Shown here piece after piece: positions 1-8,915 of a DNA stretch of 64,000 bases (position 1 is the first letter of the stretch; every line of letters begins with the position of its first letter). Location: contig NZ_CP067124.1 in NCBI RefSeq assembly GCF_028553725.1, positions 561,001-625,000 of the forward strand, written 5' to 3'. The notes under the pieces are model-generated. The model worked only from the letters and a program-made list of their open reading frames with translations. It did not search any database and was not told the origin of the DNA. Source of the stretch: Paracoccus alcaliphilus (lineage in GTDB: Bacteria > Pseudomonadota > Alphaproteobacteria > Rhodobacterales > Rhodobacteraceae). The position numbers and the translations under genes are program-made.

Positions 1-225
1 GCCGGTGCGTTCGCGGGCGGATTTCTTCACATCGGTAAAGAACTTGTTGCGCATGATCGTGAACAGCCAGGCGCGCATATTGGTGCCGGGCCGGTAGAGA
101 TCGGCCTTCTCGATGGCGCGCAGCATCGTGTCCTGTACCAGATCCTCGGCATCGCCCGCCGCGCCGCAAAGCGAGCGGGCATAGGCGCGCAAGGCCCTTA
201 CATGGGTCAGGACGTCATCCGACAT
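1..225 (-). CDS. EcfG-like ECF sigma factor, N-terminal part (cut by window edge)
   Basis: The 75 visible codons start at 225 and match the N-terminus of the complete sigma factor at 39537-40016 almost residue for residue. They begin MSDD and contain the region-2 core (LVQDT, followed by NMRAWLFTIMRNKF). That core recognises the -10 element and binds core polymerase. The C-terminal region 4 lies beyond the left edge. It is therefore a second paralogue of the ECF15/EcfG general-stress sigma factor. EcfG paralogues are common in alphaproteobacteria. Intergenic DNA of about 200 nt separates it from the next gene; no GGAAC-N16-NGTT site precedes it. Confidence 0.85.
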   Translation of the reverse strand, partial: MSDDVLTHVRALRAYARSLCGAAGDAEDLVQDTMLRAIEKADLYRPGTNMRAWLFTIMRNKFFTDVKKSARERTG

Positions 226-432
226 TGTCAACCATCCAGCGCCTGCCTTCCCCTGCTAACCCAATGCCGTGCGCGGGATTCGGTTCCCTGAAGGCAGCGT
301 TCCGGAACGGCGTTCACCGCCGCACAGATGGCAAAAGCGAGATGGACCGGGCTCAGTCGATGCGGTTCTTTCCGGGGCCGCTGCCGCCGGGCTGTTTGGT
401 GTTGAGGTCGCCATGCCGGTTCGGGTCCTCGG

Positions 433-1047
433 TCACCATGTTGGCGGGGTCGATGCGCTGCTGCCGCTGATCCAGCTCCGTCGGCGCGGGGCGGCGCAAT
501 CTCTCCAGATCCGTCGGGGGCGGGGGTTGCCGGGCATTCCCGCGCGCGGAGGGGGCAGGGGAAGAATGTCGGCATGACGCAGCCGAACCACGGTCAGACC
601 CGATGCGATGCCGATCCCTAGGGCCAGCAGGCCGGCGACGACCCCCGATGGCGGCAGGACCAGTTCCCAGCCGGGGCTAAGACGGGCGGGCAGCAGCCCG
701 TAATCGACCACCCCGGCCAGCGCAGCGGTGCCCAGCCCCGCCACCCATGCCGCACCCATTCGCGGGCTGCCGATCACGCGCAGCAGAAGGATGGCGACGC
801 CCGCCCAGAAGAACGCCGATACGATATGGATGATCGCACCGGGGGCAGTATGGGTGAGATCCATATCTGCGATGGTCGCGACCGCCGGGCCATGCAGGAC
901 ATGCGAGGTGGCATTCAGCGGCATCCACGGCGGCAGACCGCCCATGATCGCCAACATACCAAGAACGAGCACCGAAAGAACCGCCGCAAGTGTGCCTGCA
1001 AGGGGCAGGGCAAGGCCGAAACGTGCCATCGGATTGCGGACCGTCAT
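433..1047 (-). CDS. Small multi-pass membrane protein of unknown function
   Basis: This 204-residue protein has four likely membrane helices within the first 150 residues (around 10-35, 65-87, 100-115 and 130-150). An arginine/proline-rich tail follows. I do not recognise a family. The start at 1047 follows a GGAG ribosome site, and a GGAAC-N16-GGTT promoter lies about 30 nt upstream, so it probably belongs to the general stress regulon. A partial second copy, including the promoter, lies at 16525-16805. The last 40 residues look low-complexity, so the true C-terminus could be altered by a frameshift. Confidence 0.6.
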   Translation of the reverse strand: MTVRNPMARFGLALPLAGTLAAVLSVLVLGMLAIMGGLPPWMPLNATSHVLHGPAVATIADMDLTHTAPGAIIHIVSAFFWAGVAILLLRVIGSPRMGAAWVAGLGTAALAGVVDYGLLPARLSPGWELVLPPSGVVAGLLALGIGIASGLTVVRLRHADILPLPPPRAGMPGNPRPRRIWRDCAAPRRRSWISGSSASTPPTW

Positions 1048-1075
1048 GAGGACTCTCCTTCATTCGGGCGCCGTT

Positions 1076-1100
1076 AACCGCAAAACCCCCGATATGTTCC
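1076..1100 (-). promoter_or_regulatory. EcfG-type promoter for the membrane protein at 433-1047
   Basis: On the minus strand GGAAC (1096-1100) is followed by exactly 16 nt and GGTT (1076-1079). This matches the known alphaproteobacterial general-stress promoter GGAAC-N16/17-cGTT. The start codon is 29 nt further on. Confidence 0.75.
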
Positions 1101-1179
1101 CGCATCACCGCCGGACGAAAAACTTCGTACGGGTTTTCGCGGGATGAGCCTCACGGATCAGTTTTCGATGCGGCAGGCA

Positions 1180-1204
1180 GGAACATCCCGCTCGCTACCT
1201 TGTT
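1180..1204 (+). promoter_or_regulatory. EcfG-type promoter for the DUF892 gene at 1253
   Basis: GGAAC (1180-1184), 16 nt, TGTT (1201-1204), 48 nt before the start codon. It is diverged from the promoter at 1076-1100 and is duplicated with it at 16834-16962. Confidence 0.8.
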
Positions 1205-1252
1205 GCTTTCCCGTCTGCCGCAGAAGGCGGCATGAGTTCACAGGAGGATCCG

Positions 1253-1750
1253 ATGAAGACCAAGGCCCTTGATGACCTGTTTCATGACACGTTGCGGGAT
1301 ATCTATTACGCGGAACGCCAGATCCTGAAGGCACTTCCGAAGATGGCGCGCGGCGCACAATCGGAGGATCTGCGTTCGGCCTTCGAGGCGCATCGCGAGG
1401 AGACCGAAGTGCATGTCGAACGGCTGCAGAACGTGTTTGAACTAATCGGCAAACGCCCTCGCGGGAAGACCTGTCCGGCTATTGATGGGATCATTGAGGA
1501 GGGCGAGGAAATACTGGAATCTTTCAAGGATTCTCCGGCGCTGGATGCGGGGCTTGTGTCGGCGGCGCAGGCGGTCGAACATTACGAGATCACCCGTTAT
1601 GGCACGCTGAAACGGTGGGCAGAGGTATTGGGCATGAAAGACGCGGCCGCGCTGCTGTCGAGTACTCTGGATGAGGAATCGGCCACGGATGAAAAGTTGA
1701 CCGGCATTGCCGACAAGACCGCCAATCCCGAAGCCGCCGAACCGGTCTGA
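1253..1750 (+). CDS. DUF892 (YciE/YciF-like) ferritin-like stress protein
   Basis: This 165-residue protein is predicted to be a four-helix ferritin-like fold of the DUF892/YciF family. Members accumulate in bacterial stress responses, but their chemistry is unsettled. Family features visible are the N-terminal LHDTL-like region (DLFHDTLRDIYYAE), the H-E-E-T-E-x-H helix and the later AxEHYEI helix, all with acidic and histidine positions suited to metal binding. ATG at 1253 is preferred over ATG at 1232 because AGGAGG lies at 1242-1247, six bases upstream. An EcfG-type promoter precedes it. A near-identical paralogue lies at 17012-17512, and a more distant relative at 3539-4048. Confidence 0.88.
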   Translation: MKTKALDDLFHDTLRDIYYAERQILKALPKMARGAQSEDLRSAFEAHREETEVHVERLQNVFELIGKRPRGKTCPAIDGIIEEGEEILESFKDSPALDAGLVSAAQAVEHYEITRYGTLKRWAEVLGMKDAAALLSSTLDEESATDEKLTGIADKTANPEAAEPV

Positions 1751-1848
1751 CACGCCACGCCGAACCATGCCCCGGCCCCGTCTGCGGGCGCCACCTTGGC
1801 CCCCTGCGCCCGTCCGGCGCGGGGGTTTTGCCTGTTACGTCGCCTGCG

Positions 1849-3300
1849 CTATCCAAGAGTCGCGAGATAGGACGATGACCACCAGCCGACATCGTGTTCC
1901 AGAACCTCCTGCAGCAGCGCCAGATGGCGGCGGCGCCTTTCGTCGGCCGGCATTTCAAGGGCCCGGTGCATCGCCTCTGCCATTTCGACCGGATCGTGCG
2001 GATTGACGATCAGGGCGCTTTGCATAGTCTCGGCCGCGCCGGCAAAGCGCGACAGGATCAGCACGCCCGGATTGCCCACGTCCTGCGCCGCGACATATTC
2101 CTTGGCCACAAGATTCATTCCGTCGGCCAAGGGCGTAACAAGGCCGACCCTTGCCTGCCGATAAAGGCCCGCAAGTTCGTTTCGCGGAATGGCGCGGTGA
2201 ATATAGCGGATCGGCGTCCAGTTCACCGTGGCGAATTTGCCATTGATCCTTCCTGCCAGATGTTCGGTTTCTTCCCGAATATCACGATAGGCGGATACAT
2301 CTTCCCGTGTCGGCGGAGCCACCTGAAGAAGGTCCACCTTTTCGATGAGCTCCGGATGGTTTTCCAGCAGCGTTTGCAGCGCCCTGAATTTCTGAGGAAT
2401 GCCCTTGGAATAATCCAGCCTCTCGACGCCGATCATCATGCTGGAATAGGTTAGGCTTCTCATTCTGTCTTCGATATCGGCATTGCGCGCTTCGTCCATG
2501 AAACCCAGCGAATCGATGCCGATCGGGAACACCCCAACCCGCAGCTTCCGCTCGCATAAGCGGAATCGCTGATCGTCAAGACGCTGGACCCGGCTGAGGC
2601 GGCTCGAACAGTCCTCGAAATTCACAAGGTCGCGCCGGGTCTGAAAACCGACCAGATCATAATGCGACAACCACTCGAACAGATCGGCCGGATTGGGAAG
2701 GGCGGCACAATCGGCCAGACTTGGAAAGGGAATGTGAAGGAAAAGGCCGATACGTCCGGCAAAGCCCTGCAGGCGCAGTTCCGATGCCAGCGGCAGTAAA
2801 TGATAATCCTGAACCCAGATACGGTCAGCCGTTCGCAGATGCGGAATCATCAGCTTTGCGATACGGGAATTTGCGCGCCTGTAGGCCTGCAGGTATTCGG
2901 GCGCGATCCTCATCAGATCCGCCCGACCGTGAAACGCGGGCCACAGAACCGTATTCGAGAATCCCAGATAATAGTTGTCGTAAACGGCGCCATTCAGGGT
3001 AAAGGACGCGCGCCCAAAGCCGCCGCCCTGATGAAAGCTGAGGGATCCGGCACCGGTGTCGCCCTTGTCGGAATGGCCGATCCAAAGCCCTCCGGTTCTT
3101 TGTAACGAATCCTTCAGGGCGACGACCAGACCACCAGAGGGGCTGTCGCCTGACGGCAGGCGGTTGGACACCACGACAAGCCGGCCGGCAGAGCCCGGCG
3201 TCTGGGCTGCCGTCGCGAACGTTCTGGTCTTGTCGATGAAGGTCGGCCATGTGCTCCGGGCAGGTTTGGCGCCGTATTGTTCGTCTTCCGTCACATCCAT
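1849..3300 (-). CDS. otsA: Trehalose-6-phosphate synthase (GT20)
   Basis: The enzyme joins UDP-glucose and glucose-6-phosphate to make trehalose-6-phosphate, the first step to the osmo- and desiccation protectant trehalose. From ATG at 3300 it has 483 residues, a normal OtsA length. Visible motifs are the N-terminal VVSNRLP with the GGL loop (donor binding), WVQDYHLLPL, FLHIPFPS, the GVERLDYSKGIP donor-site motif and the DGMNLVAKEYVA motif near the C-terminus. The open frame extends to 3399, but an EcfG-type promoter sits inside that extension (3331-3355). The start at 3300, preceded by GGGTGAG, is therefore preferred. No otsB phosphatase is seen in the window. Confidence 0.93.
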   Translation of the reverse strand: MDVTEDEQYGAKPARSTWPTFIDKTRTFATAAQTPGSAGRLVVVSNRLPSGDSPSGGLVVALKDSLQRTGGLWIGHSDKGDTGAGSLSFHQGGGFGRASFTLNGAVYDNYYLGFSNTVLWPAFHGRADLMRIAPEYLQAYRRANSRIAKLMIPHLRTADRIWVQDYHLLPLASELRLQGFAGRIGLFLHIPFPSLADCAALPNPADLFEWLSHYDLVGFQTRRDLVNFEDCSSRLSRVQRLDDQRFRLCERKLRVGVFPIGIDSLGFMDEARNADIEDRMRSLTYSSMMIGVERLDYSKGIPQKFRALQTLLENHPELIEKVDLLQVAPPTREDVSAYRDIREETEHLAGRINGKFATVNWTPIRYIHRAIPRNELAGLYRQARVGLVTPLADGMNLVAKEYVAAQDVGNPGVLILSRFAGAAETMQSALIVNPHDPVEMAEAMHRALEMPADERRRRHLALLQEVLEHDVGWWSSSYLATLG

Positions 3301-3330
3301 TGTCTCACCCAAGAGCTTCGAGACGCTGCT

Positions 3331-3355
3331 AACCCGCATCGGCCCCGAATGTTCC
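3331..3355 (-). promoter_or_regulatory. EcfG-type promoter for otsA
   Basis: On the minus strand GGAAC (3351-3355), 16 nt, GGTT (3331-3334), 30 nt before ATG 3300. It decides the otsA start, because upstream in-frame starts would be untranscribed from it. Confidence 0.75.
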
Positions 3356-3424
3356 AGCCTGCGGCGACCCAGTGTCCGGTCGGACGATGCCGCCGTCATT
3401 TCGCGCGGCAGGCACCGGCGGGCA

Positions 3425-3449
3425 GGAACATTTCAGCGCCTAGCCGGTT
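3425..3449 (+). promoter_or_regulatory. EcfG-type promoter for the DUF892-like gene at 3539
   Basis: GGAAC (3425-3429), 16 nt, GGTT (3446-3449), about 90 nt before the start codon. It is arranged divergently with the otsA promoter. Confidence 0.75.
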
Positions 3450-3538
3450 GTCCGGGCCATCTGCCGCATGACGCGGCCGGGCCCGGAGGGCCGGATGCTG
3501 AACGCCGTCGTTGTGGCAAAATCCCTGAACGGAGAAGC

Positions 3539-4048
3539 ATGATGGAAATCCACGACATGTATCTGAACTGGTTGCGCGATGCGCATGCCATGGAAGAACA
3601 GGCCCTGACGATGCTGGGCAGCATGAGCGGGCGGCTGGTGCATTACGACCATCTTCACGCCCGCGTCGAACAACATATCGCCGAAACCGAACGGCAGGAA
3701 AAGGCCCTGCGCCAGCTGCTGGAACGCGATTCCGGCACCTCACTGATGAAGGACCTGACCGGCAAGGCCGCCGCGACGGGGCAGGCGCTGGGTGGCGTGT
3801 TCGCCTCGGACGAGGTCGTCAAGGGCGCGATCGTGAGTTATGCCTTCGAGTATATGGAGATCGCGTCCTATTCCGTGCTGATCGCCACGGCGCGGATCAT
3901 CGGCGATGACGAGGCGATAGCGGTCTATGAGCAGAATCTGGCGGAAGAACAGTCGATGGCGAACTGGCTGGCGCAGAACATGGAAGCCACGACCGATTTC
4001 TATCTGCGGACCCTCGATTCAGACGGGCCGGAGAAACGTCAGGAATGA
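3539..4048 (+). CDS. Ferritin-like DUF892-family protein
   Basis: This 169-residue helical protein begins MMEIHDMYLNWLRDAHAMEE. It carries the DUF892 pattern of E-E-x-A in helix 1, R-x-E-x-H-x-x-E in helix 2, E-Y-x-E in helix 3 and E-E-x-x-x-x-x-W in helix 4, the positions expected for a di-metal ferritin-like site. It is only distantly similar to the DUF892 pair at 1253 and 17012. The start at 3539 follows GGAG. Its own EcfG-type promoter and its position next to otsA indicate a role in the general stress response. The in-frame extension upstream to 3056 overlaps otsA and is not credible. Confidence 0.8.
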   Translation: MMEIHDMYLNWLRDAHAMEEQALTMLGSMSGRLVHYDHLHARVEQHIAETERQEKALRQLLERDSGTSLMKDLTGKAAATGQALGGVFASDEVVKGAIVSYAFEYMEIASYSVLIATARIIGDDEAIAVYEQNLAEEQSMANWLAQNMEATTDFYLRTLDSDGPEKRQE

Positions 4049-4147
4049 CCGGCCCTGCACCCCGCCCGGCCCGCAAGCCGCATCGGCGCTGATCGGGAGG
4101 CAAGCCACCGCGGCCGGAAGCTGCGGCGGCTTGCCTGCGGGAAACGG

Positions 4148-4354
4148 TTATTCCCCGCCGTTGGTGGCCCGGTCGTTCTGACGCGCCTTCCGATCTCCAG
4201 CTTCGCGGTTCTGGCCGCCCGCATTCGGCTCGTTCGAGCGGTTTTCGTGTTTCGGATTCACGAAGGGGTCAGCCTCGGCCATTTTAGCATCCTGCGCGCC
4301 CTTGCGGATGTTGAACTTTTCGTTTTCTGTTTTGGGATCGAATTTCTCGGCCAT
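4148..4354 (-). CDS. Small hydrophilic stress-associated protein
   Basis: This 68-residue protein is very rich in Asn, Lys, Glu, Asp and Gly, and has no hydrophobic core. It is probably disordered, in the manner of hydrophilins. It begins MAEKFDPKTENEKFN. AGGAGG stands 10 nt before the ATG and a perfect GGAAC-N16-CGTT promoter precedes it. I do not recognise a named family. Its promoter and composition support a desiccation or osmotic protection role by inference only. Confidence 0.65.
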   Translation of the reverse strand: MAEKFDPKTENEKFNIRKGAQDAKMAEADPFVNPKHENRSNEPNAGGQNREAGDRKARQNDRATNGGE

Positions 4355-4379
4355 TTTGATGTTCCTCCTACCCGGACGA

Positions 4380-4404
4380 AACGGCAGGTCCGTGCAAATG
4401 TTCC
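4380..4404 (-). promoter_or_regulatory. EcfG-type promoter for the 68-residue protein
   Basis: On the minus strand GGAAC (4400-4404), 16 nt, CGTT (4380-4383). This is a full match to the consensus, 26 nt before the start codon. Confidence 0.8.
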
Positions 4405-4429
4405 TGCCGCGACGGCGAATGTGAGCGGC

Positions 4430-6844
4430 TCAGACATCGTCGGGCAGCGCCCAGGCGATGAAGTGATCGCCGATCGGGGTCTGCATGAAAGTATGCCCGC
4501 CCGCATTGATGACCAGATATTGACGACCATCGACCTCATAGACGGCGGGGCTGGCCTGTCCGCCTGCGGGCAGGATATCGCTCCACACTTCTTCACCGGT
4601 CTCGATGTCGATGGCGCGGATCAGATCGTCGGTCGTGGCGGCGATGAATATCAGCCCCGAACCCGTCACCACCGCCCCGCCGTTGTTCGGGGTGCCGATG
4701 GTGAAGGGCAGGCGCGTGGGGATGCCCCACGGGCCATCGCTGCGCGCCGTACCGAAGGGCTTGTCCCACAGCACCTCGCGCGTTTGCAGGTCCACGGCCA
4801 TGATGCCGCCATAGGGGGGCTGGGTGCACAGAAGCTGGGTGAAGGGCACGCGCCAGCCCGCATTCACTTCGACCCCATAGGGGGTGTCGGCTTGCGGCGA
4901 GACCTCGTCGGGGCTGTTCTCGTGCCAGCCGGGTTCGTCGATGGGAACCACGCCATATTCATCGATCTGTTCGCGCGGAACCAGCCGGGTGCGGTTGGCG
5001 GTGATGTTGTAGTTGGCGACCATGATCCCGCGATCCGGATCGACCGCCACCCCGCCCCAGTCCGATCCGCCGTTATAGCCGGGGAACTGAACCCACCAAT
5101 CGGTACCGGGCGGCGTATAGATGCCTTCGTAACGGCTCTGGCGATACTGGATGCGGCAGAACAGCTGATCCAGCGGCGTCATGCCCCACATATGGCGTTC
5201 CTCCAGATCGGGTTTCAGCAGATTGGGAAAGTCGGTGACAAAGGGTTGCGTGGGCGAAAGCCGGTCGGGTTCGACTCCACCTTGCGGAACGGGACGGTCC
5301 TCGACCTCGACCAGCAATTCGCCGTTGCGGCGGTCGAAGACCCAGAACATGGATTGCTTGGTGGGCAGGACCAGTGCCGGAATCGGGCCGTCGGGCGTCG
5401 GAAAGTCGATCAGCGTGCCCTGCGACCCCAGATCGTAATCCCAGATATCGTAACGCACGGTCTGATAGTGCCACTCGGGCTGGCCGGTTTCGACGTCCAG
5501 CGCCACCAGCGCGGTGGAATATTCGTTCTCGGCATCCGAACGGCCGCCGCCCCAGTAATCCACCGCCGCATTACCAAGCGGCAGATAGACAAGCCCCAAT
5601 TCATCGTCGCCCGACGCGATGGTCCAGACATTGGGCGTGCCGCGGGTATAGGTCTGCCCCTCGGGCGGGGCGCCGGTTTCGCCCGGGCGGCCCATGTCCC
5701 ATGCCCAGAGCATGTCGCCGCTGGCCGCGTCATAGCCGCGCACCACGCCCGAGGGCGCATCGCGGCGCTGGCCGTCGCGAACCTGCGAATGAACCACCGC
5801 GACATTGCGCACGATGGTCGGCGGCGAGGTCGGCGCATACCAGCCCGGCGCGGTATGTCCGATGCCTTCCTCCAGATCGACGCTGCCGCCATTGCCGAAA
5901 CCTTCGCACAGCTGGCCGGTGCGGACATCCAACGCCAGCAACCGGGCGTCCAACGTGTTCATCAACACCCGTTCGGCGCAGGGTTCGTCCACGGCCAAGT
6001 CCGGCGCGGCGTAATAGGCCAGCCCGCGACAGCTTGCGTTATAGGGGATGGCATCCGTTGCAACCCCCGGATCGTGGCGCCACAGTTCCAGCCCGGTCGC
6101 GGCATCCAGCGCGATGGCCTGATTCATCGCCGAACAGATCAGCAGCCGGTCGCCGATCTTCAGCGGCGTGTTCTGGTTCGAGAAACTTTCATCCTCTTCG
6201 GGCATATCGCCGGTGCGGAACTCCCAGACCTGCTGCAACCCGCCGACATTGGCGGGTGTGATCTGTTCCAGCGGCGAGAAACGGGTGGCGTGATGGGTGC
6301 CGCCATAGGCGGGCCAGTCGGCCCCGGCCTGCGGCTGGGCGGCGGCTGCGGTGGAACCTGCGTCGCGTTCGTCCCCGACAGCCTGCTGCGCACGCGCGGT
6401 GATATCGCCACGGGTCGCCAGAAGCACCATTGCGGCAAGCCCCGTGAAGACCGCCGCCCCGGCGATGGTTCTGCGGTATCCGGGACGTCCGCCGCGAAGG
6501 ACCGGCAGGGTCAGCAGCACCAGAACCAGCACCACCAGAGGCGCGACCAGACGGGGAACCTGCGCCCAAGCGTCGAACCCGGCCTCCCACAATGCCCAGA
6601 TCAGCGTTCCGCCGAAGGTCAGCAGATAGACCCACAGCGCCGCGACGGACCGACGGAACAGGAACCATGCGGTGACCAGCAGTCCTAGCCCGGCGAACAG
6701 GTAATACCATGATCCGCCCAGCACGATCAGCCAGACACCGCCGCCAAAAATCGGCGCTCCGAACAGAACCAGCACGGCCCCCAGAAGCATCGTAAGCCCG
6801 TCACCCAGCCCGCGTGAACTGATTGGCCTGTTGGAAGCCGTCAT
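4430..6844 (-). CDS. gcd: Membrane-bound PQQ-dependent glucose dehydrogenase
   Basis: It oxidises D-glucose to gluconolactone in the periplasm with pyrroloquinoline quinone and passes electrons to ubiquinone. The 804-residue length is typical. About five membrane helices occupy residues 15-150. The quinoprotein beta-propeller follows, starting at DWPAYGGTHHATRFSPL and containing repeated W-motif blades such as GLELWRHDP and GGVAVDPDRG. The start at 6844 has GGAGG eight bases upstream; the open frame extends further to 6988 without a ribosome site. An EcfG-type promoter lies just upstream. No pqq biosynthesis genes are visible in the window. Confidence 0.93.
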   Translation of the reverse strand: MTASNRPISSRGLGDGLTMLLGAVLVLFGAPIFGGGVWLIVLGGSWYYLFAGLGLLVTAWFLFRRSVAALWVYLLTFGGTLIWALWEAGFDAWAQVPRLVAPLVVLVLVLLTLPVLRGGRPGYRRTIAGAAVFTGLAAMVLLATRGDITARAQQAVGDERDAGSTAAAAQPQAGADWPAYGGTHHATRFSPLEQITPANVGGLQQVWEFRTGDMPEEDESFSNQNTPLKIGDRLLICSAMNQAIALDAATGLELWRHDPGVATDAIPYNASCRGLAYYAAPDLAVDEPCAERVLMNTLDARLLALDVRTGQLCEGFGNGGSVDLEEGIGHTAPGWYAPTSPPTIVRNVAVVHSQVRDGQRRDAPSGVVRGYDAASGDMLWAWDMGRPGETGAPPEGQTYTRGTPNVWTIASGDDELGLVYLPLGNAAVDYWGGGRSDAENEYSTALVALDVETGQPEWHYQTVRYDIWDYDLGSQGTLIDFPTPDGPIPALVLPTKQSMFWVFDRRNGELLVEVEDRPVPQGGVEPDRLSPTQPFVTDFPNLLKPDLEERHMWGMTPLDQLFCRIQYRQSRYEGIYTPPGTDWWVQFPGYNGGSDWGGVAVDPDRGIMVANYNITANRTRLVPREQIDEYGVVPIDEPGWHENSPDEVSPQADTPYGVEVNAGWRVPFTQLLCTQPPYGGIMAVDLQTREVLWDKPFGTARSDGPWGIPTRLPFTIGTPNNGGAVVTGSGLIFIAATTDDLIRAIDIETGEEVWSDILPAGGQASPAVYEVDGRQYLVINAGGHTFMQTPIGDHFIAWALPDDV

Positions 6845-6875
6845 GTCCTTATCCTCCCTGCTTTCCGGGCTATGC

Positions 6876-6900
6876 AACAGTGAAGTAAGGGAAATGTTCC
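6876..6900 (-). promoter_or_regulatory. EcfG-type promoter for gcd
   Basis: On the minus strand GGAAC (6896-6900), 16 nt, TGTT (6876-6879), 31 nt before the start codon at 6844. Confidence 0.75.
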
Positions 6901-6986
6901 TGATATGCCGCAAGACCGACGACATCAGGAAGAGAACGGCTACCTGACGGTTATGCACTTCTTCATAATGACGGCGGAAAAGCACC

Positions 6987-8111
6987 ATGACGCCAAAAAA
7001 TGAACGCCCCGGCCCCGCACGCCCTTCGGTCGAGGTGAGATCGCATTGCCCCCGCTCGGCCGAGCATCATGTGCGCACCAGTCATGACGCTTTGGTCCGT
7101 CGCCTGGCTTCCTATCTGGGGCTGGACTATAAGGGGCCGTTCGAAAAAGTTCCTGCTGCCATGCCGGATTGGTATCTGGCCCCGCGTGAGACCCTGTGCG
7201 GCGAAAACTGGCGGCCACCCAGCATAGCACATTTCTTCCGTGGCTGGACGCGGGATCCGCTTCTGGCGACCAAGGCGGTCGTCCATCCTGCCTTGCCCAA
7301 CGCCCGTCGCCTGCCGCCGGCCTGGCCCTCCGGCTTTGGCGCTTTGGTGCGCGACCTTACGTTGCGAGGGGTGACGGTTTTCGATGCCAACGACGCGGTA
7401 TTGGCCGGTCGTAACCTGCTCGGGCTTTCACGGGTGATCCGCCTCAAGCTGGCCGCGGCCGAAGGCGGGCAGGACCAGCATATCGTGAACTCGCCATCCG
7501 AACTGGAGGGAGTGCTGAACGATATTTCACCGTCCACGCTGGCCACCGGACTCGTGATAGAGGAAAATCTTGCCCGCGTAACGACGCTGAGCGTCGGGCA
7601 GATCAACATGCCCGACCAGGTCATCAGTTATGTCGGTCGGCAGACGAACACGAAAGACAATCATGGGAACGATGCCTATGGCGGCTCGTGCCTGCTCGTC
7701 ATCCGTGGCGGTCTGGCGCAACTGCTGGAACAATCCCTGCCCGCAGCGGCGCGCGAGGCCATTGGCAAGGCGGCCGAATTCGACAGGCGCGCGCAAGCGG
7801 ATCTGGACGAGGTGATGGCGTCGCGGCGCAATTATGACATAGCAATCGGCATCACCCATCATGGCCGGTCGCGATGTGGCCTGCTGGAGCAGTCATGGCG
7901 CATCGGGGGGGCCAGCGGGGCAGAGATCTTGGCGCTGGAGGTATTGGCATCCCGCCCCGAGGCGAACGCTGTCCGCGCCTCTACCACGGAACGTTACGGA
8001 TACGATCAACGCGATCCGTCGCCTTTGGACTTCGTCATCTATCATGATGAAGATCCGCGGGTAGGACCCTTGCTGAAAACCGCAAAAGTGGAGGCAATCA
8101 TTGGAGATTGA
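6987..8111 (+). CDS. DUF3182-type protein
   Basis: This 374-residue soluble protein has the block VVHPALPNARRLPPAWP, which I associate with the DUF3182 family (function unknown, with some resemblance to ATP-grasp proteins). No signal peptide or membrane helix is visible. Its end overlaps the TTG start of the alpha/beta hydrolase at 8101 by 11 nt, indicating translational coupling. It is transcribed divergently from gcd. The family assignment is from memory of the sequence pattern and is moderately sure. Confidence 0.65.
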   Translation: MTPKNERPGPARPSVEVRSHCPRSAEHHVRTSHDALVRRLASYLGLDYKGPFEKVPAAMPDWYLAPRETLCGENWRPPSIAHFFRGWTRDPLLATKAVVHPALPNARRLPPAWPSGFGALVRDLTLRGVTVFDANDAVLAGRNLLGLSRVIRLKLAAAEGGQDQHIVNSPSELEGVLNDISPSTLATGLVIEENLARVTTLSVGQINMPDQVISYVGRQTNTKDNHGNDAYGGSCLLVIRGGLAQLLEQSLPAAAREAIGKAAEFDRRAQADLDEVMASRRNYDIAIGITHHGRSRCGLLEQSWRIGGASGAEILALEVLASRPEANAVRASTTERYGYDQRDPSPLDFVIYHDEDPRVGPLLKTAKVEAIIGD

Positions 8112-8804
8112 ACCGCAGGAGCTTCACATCGACGGCCACCGCGTGTCGGGACGGCTGGTCCGGCCCGCGACCGGTGTGCCGGCGGTGCTATTCGTGCATG
8201 GATGGGGAGGCAGCCAGGAACGCGATACCGAAAGGGCAAGATCGCTGTCGCAGCTTGGCTTTGTTTCGTTCACTTTCGATCTGCGCGGCCATGGCGCCTC
8301 GTCGAACGACCTGCAACGGGTCACGCGCGAAGACAATCTGCGCGATCTCTGCCTTGCTTATGATTTCCTTGCGGCTCAGCCGCAGTCGTCGGAAGCAGTT
8401 ACGGCGCCTATCTGGCCGCGCTTCTCACTCGACTGCGTAAGGTACGATGGCTGGGGCTGAGGGTGCCGGCCCTTTATCGTGACAAGGATTGGACGCTACC
8501 CAAGGGACAACTGGATCGCGACGATCTGACGACATATCGCAGCGCGATCGTCTCGGAACGCAATAAGGCGCTGGATGCCTGCGGCGAGTTCAGCGGGGAT
8601 GTATTGATAGTCGAGTCCGAATATGACGATCTTGTGCCACATACGACGATTGCAAGCTATATGCGGGCGTTTCTTTGTGCCCGTTCCGTCACCTATCGCC
8701 TGATCTCGGGCGCCAATCATGCGCTTTCCTCGCCAGGCAGCAGGCGGGATTATATCGTCCTGATTTCACGCTGGCTGCGCGAGATGATCTTTGGAGCGCG
8801 CTAA
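8101..8804 (+). pseudogene. Alpha/beta hydrolase, frameshifted
   Basis: The first frame (8101-8460) encodes the hydrolase N-terminus, with the oxyanion-hole HGWGG and DLRGHGAS motifs. Past about 8380 the protein continues in another frame with the nucleophile elbow GSSYGAY, then the acid (ESEYDDLVP) and the catalytic His (GANHAL). This second frame ends at 8804. A small insertion or deletion near 8378-8390 therefore separates the halves. The TTG start has GGAGG upstream and is coupled to the DUF3182 gene. Either the gene is broken or the reads contain an error. An intact version would be a serine hydrolase of about 235 residues. Confidence 0.75.
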
Positions 8805-8915
8805 GTCTTCATTCACCACCGCTGACCCTGATCTATCGTGAAAGCGTGCGGGCTATCAGCTTTCATAGCAATGAAGCCCAACCCGCCGACGTGAGCAATA
8901 AAGCCGAGAACTGTG

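Noticed and set aside
4247..6688. An 813-codon open frame on the plus strand opposite gcd
   Set aside because: It is a shadow of the high-GC codon pattern of gcd. It has no domain motif or ribosome site, whereas the minus strand encodes a full quinoprotein.
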